A stretch of DNA of 64,000 nt from Karalla daura. Its lineage: Eukaryota > Chordata > Actinopteri > Chaetodontiformes > Leiognathidae. The notes beneath the pieces are model-generated. The model was not told the origin of the DNA and made no database searches. It was given only the letters and a program-made list of their open reading frames with translations. Made by a program: the position numbers and the translations under genes. The stretch lies in assembly GCA_029224185.1 (NCBI GenBank), contig CM055197.1, forward strand, positions 18,947,750-19,011,749. The letters run 5' to 3'. Shown here piece by piece: positions 63,801 to 64,000 of this stretch. Positions within the stretch are counted from its first letter, which is position 1. Each line of letters begins with the position of its first letter.

Positions 63801-64000
63801 CACTTTCGGCGAGGGTTAATATCTCAGCTCCGGGACCACACCTGGCATCGGGATTGCTTTTCCCAGTGAGCGTGGGCCACCCCGGAGGCGGCTCACACCC
63901 CAAATGGTGGGTTTGGGCTCGCTCGCTCGGGGCCGGGATTCCGGCAAAACGACAGGTCCGCGGGTGGTCGTTTTTTCACTTTCGGCGAGGGTTAATATCT
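51872..64000 (+). repeat. 177-bp satellite array, right contig (about 68 units, continues past window)
   Basis: This is the same monomer, orientation and period as left of the gap, but far more uniform. Every complete unit I inspected carries G at position 121 (aaatgg), and most carry C at position 177 (ccgcgg). Remaining variation is mainly gggtctggg, ggaggtggctc and single-base indels. Many indels fall in homopolymers: eight T near 52275, 58130, 59545 and 61850; six T near 59011 and 63975; and gcggg near 55813, 60417, 61659, 62722 and 63784. That pattern is typical of consensus errors in long-read assemblies, though real variation is not excluded. The array runs off the end of the window. 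Confidence 0.97.
52900..58300 (+). repeat. Higher-order repeat, period about 2655 bp (15 monomers)
   Basis: Two adjacent gggtctggg monomers, the second with ggaggtggctcac, occur near 53639/53816 and again near 56294/56471, 2655 bp apart. The ccgggg monomers at 54217 and 55456 recur at 56873 and 58112. The pattern of position-177 states fails left of about 52.9 kb and right of about 58.4 kb. One-base offsets come from homopolymer indels. Confidence 0.75.

Noticed and set aside
5840..64000. CRISPR array
   Set aside because: Repeats are contiguous 177-bp units with no unique spacers, in DNA that looks eukaryotic and has no cas genes.
5840..64000. CENP-B box in the monomer
   Set aside because: The best candidate (minus strand, around tgtcgttttggccggaa) matches only 6 of the 9 core positions of NTTCGNNNNANNCGGGN and lacks the essential TTCG and CGGG cores.
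5840..64000. rDNA intergenic-spacer repeats
   Set aside because: GC-rich tandem units would fit, but no 18S, 5.8S, 28S or external-spacer sequence appears anywhere in the window, and 58 kb without a gene unit is too long for a spacer.
5840..64000. T7 tract as a Pol III terminator in every monomer
   Set aside because: A T-run is present, but no convincing A-box/B-box pair is seen on either strand of the monomer.

Overview
The window is non-coding eukaryotic DNA, most likely from a vertebrate and probably a teleost fish. That placing is an inference. It rests on the sparse, gene-poor flank with an ATCC microsatellite, a decamer repeat built on taagct/taaac, and a short DNA-transposon remnant with hAT-like ends. 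No bacterial or viral genes, rRNA genes or tRNA genes are visible. No protein-coding gene can be supported anywhere in the 64 kb.

Layout: (1) Positions 1-5282 are ordinary single-copy flank. It holds CpG-rich patches (about 20-110, 1035-1330 and 2225-2420), a long polypyrimidine tract (857-927), a run of 22 G (1542-1563), a short ATCC microsatellite and three stretches that could be conserved regulatory DNA. (2) Positions 5283-5570 look like a non-autonomous DNA transposon (MITE) with a 15-bp perfect inverted repeat near its ends. (3) At 5571, with no visible spacer, a satellite array begins and runs to the end of the window. Its first two units are diverged or internally deleted. From 5840 onward it is a head-to-tail array of a 177-bp, 62% GC, CpG-rich monomer. 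There are about 328 unit lengths, no inversions and no inserted element. A 100-N assembly gap lies at 51772-51871.

The array has higher-order structure. Marker variants show large near-identical tandem duplications with periods of 5310 bp (30 monomers; 10.8-22.55 kb), about 2833 bp (16 monomers; 25.3-30.4 kb) with a nested 885-bp unit (5 monomers), 6193 bp (35 monomers less 2 nt; 37.9-50.7 kb) with nested 9- and 10-monomer spacings, and about 2655 bp (15 monomers; 52.9-58.3 kb). Two common single-base sites, monomer positions 121 (C/G) and 177 (G/C), are mixed on the left. On the right, position 121 is almost fixed for G.

Because 177 is 3 x 59 and the monomer lacks stops in one frame of each strand, the array shows huge open frames: 5456 codons on the minus strand and 4177 on the plus. 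They are best read as artefacts of the repeat. The minus frame has essentially no methionine, nonsense variants have been amplified along with the higher-order units, and indels break both frames freely. The biologically interesting content is the satellite itself: a GC-rich, CpG-undepleted, nucleosome-scale family with multi-kilobase higher-order repeats. It is a candidate for centromeric, pericentromeric or other heterochromatic DNA. Which of these it is cannot be decided from the sequence.
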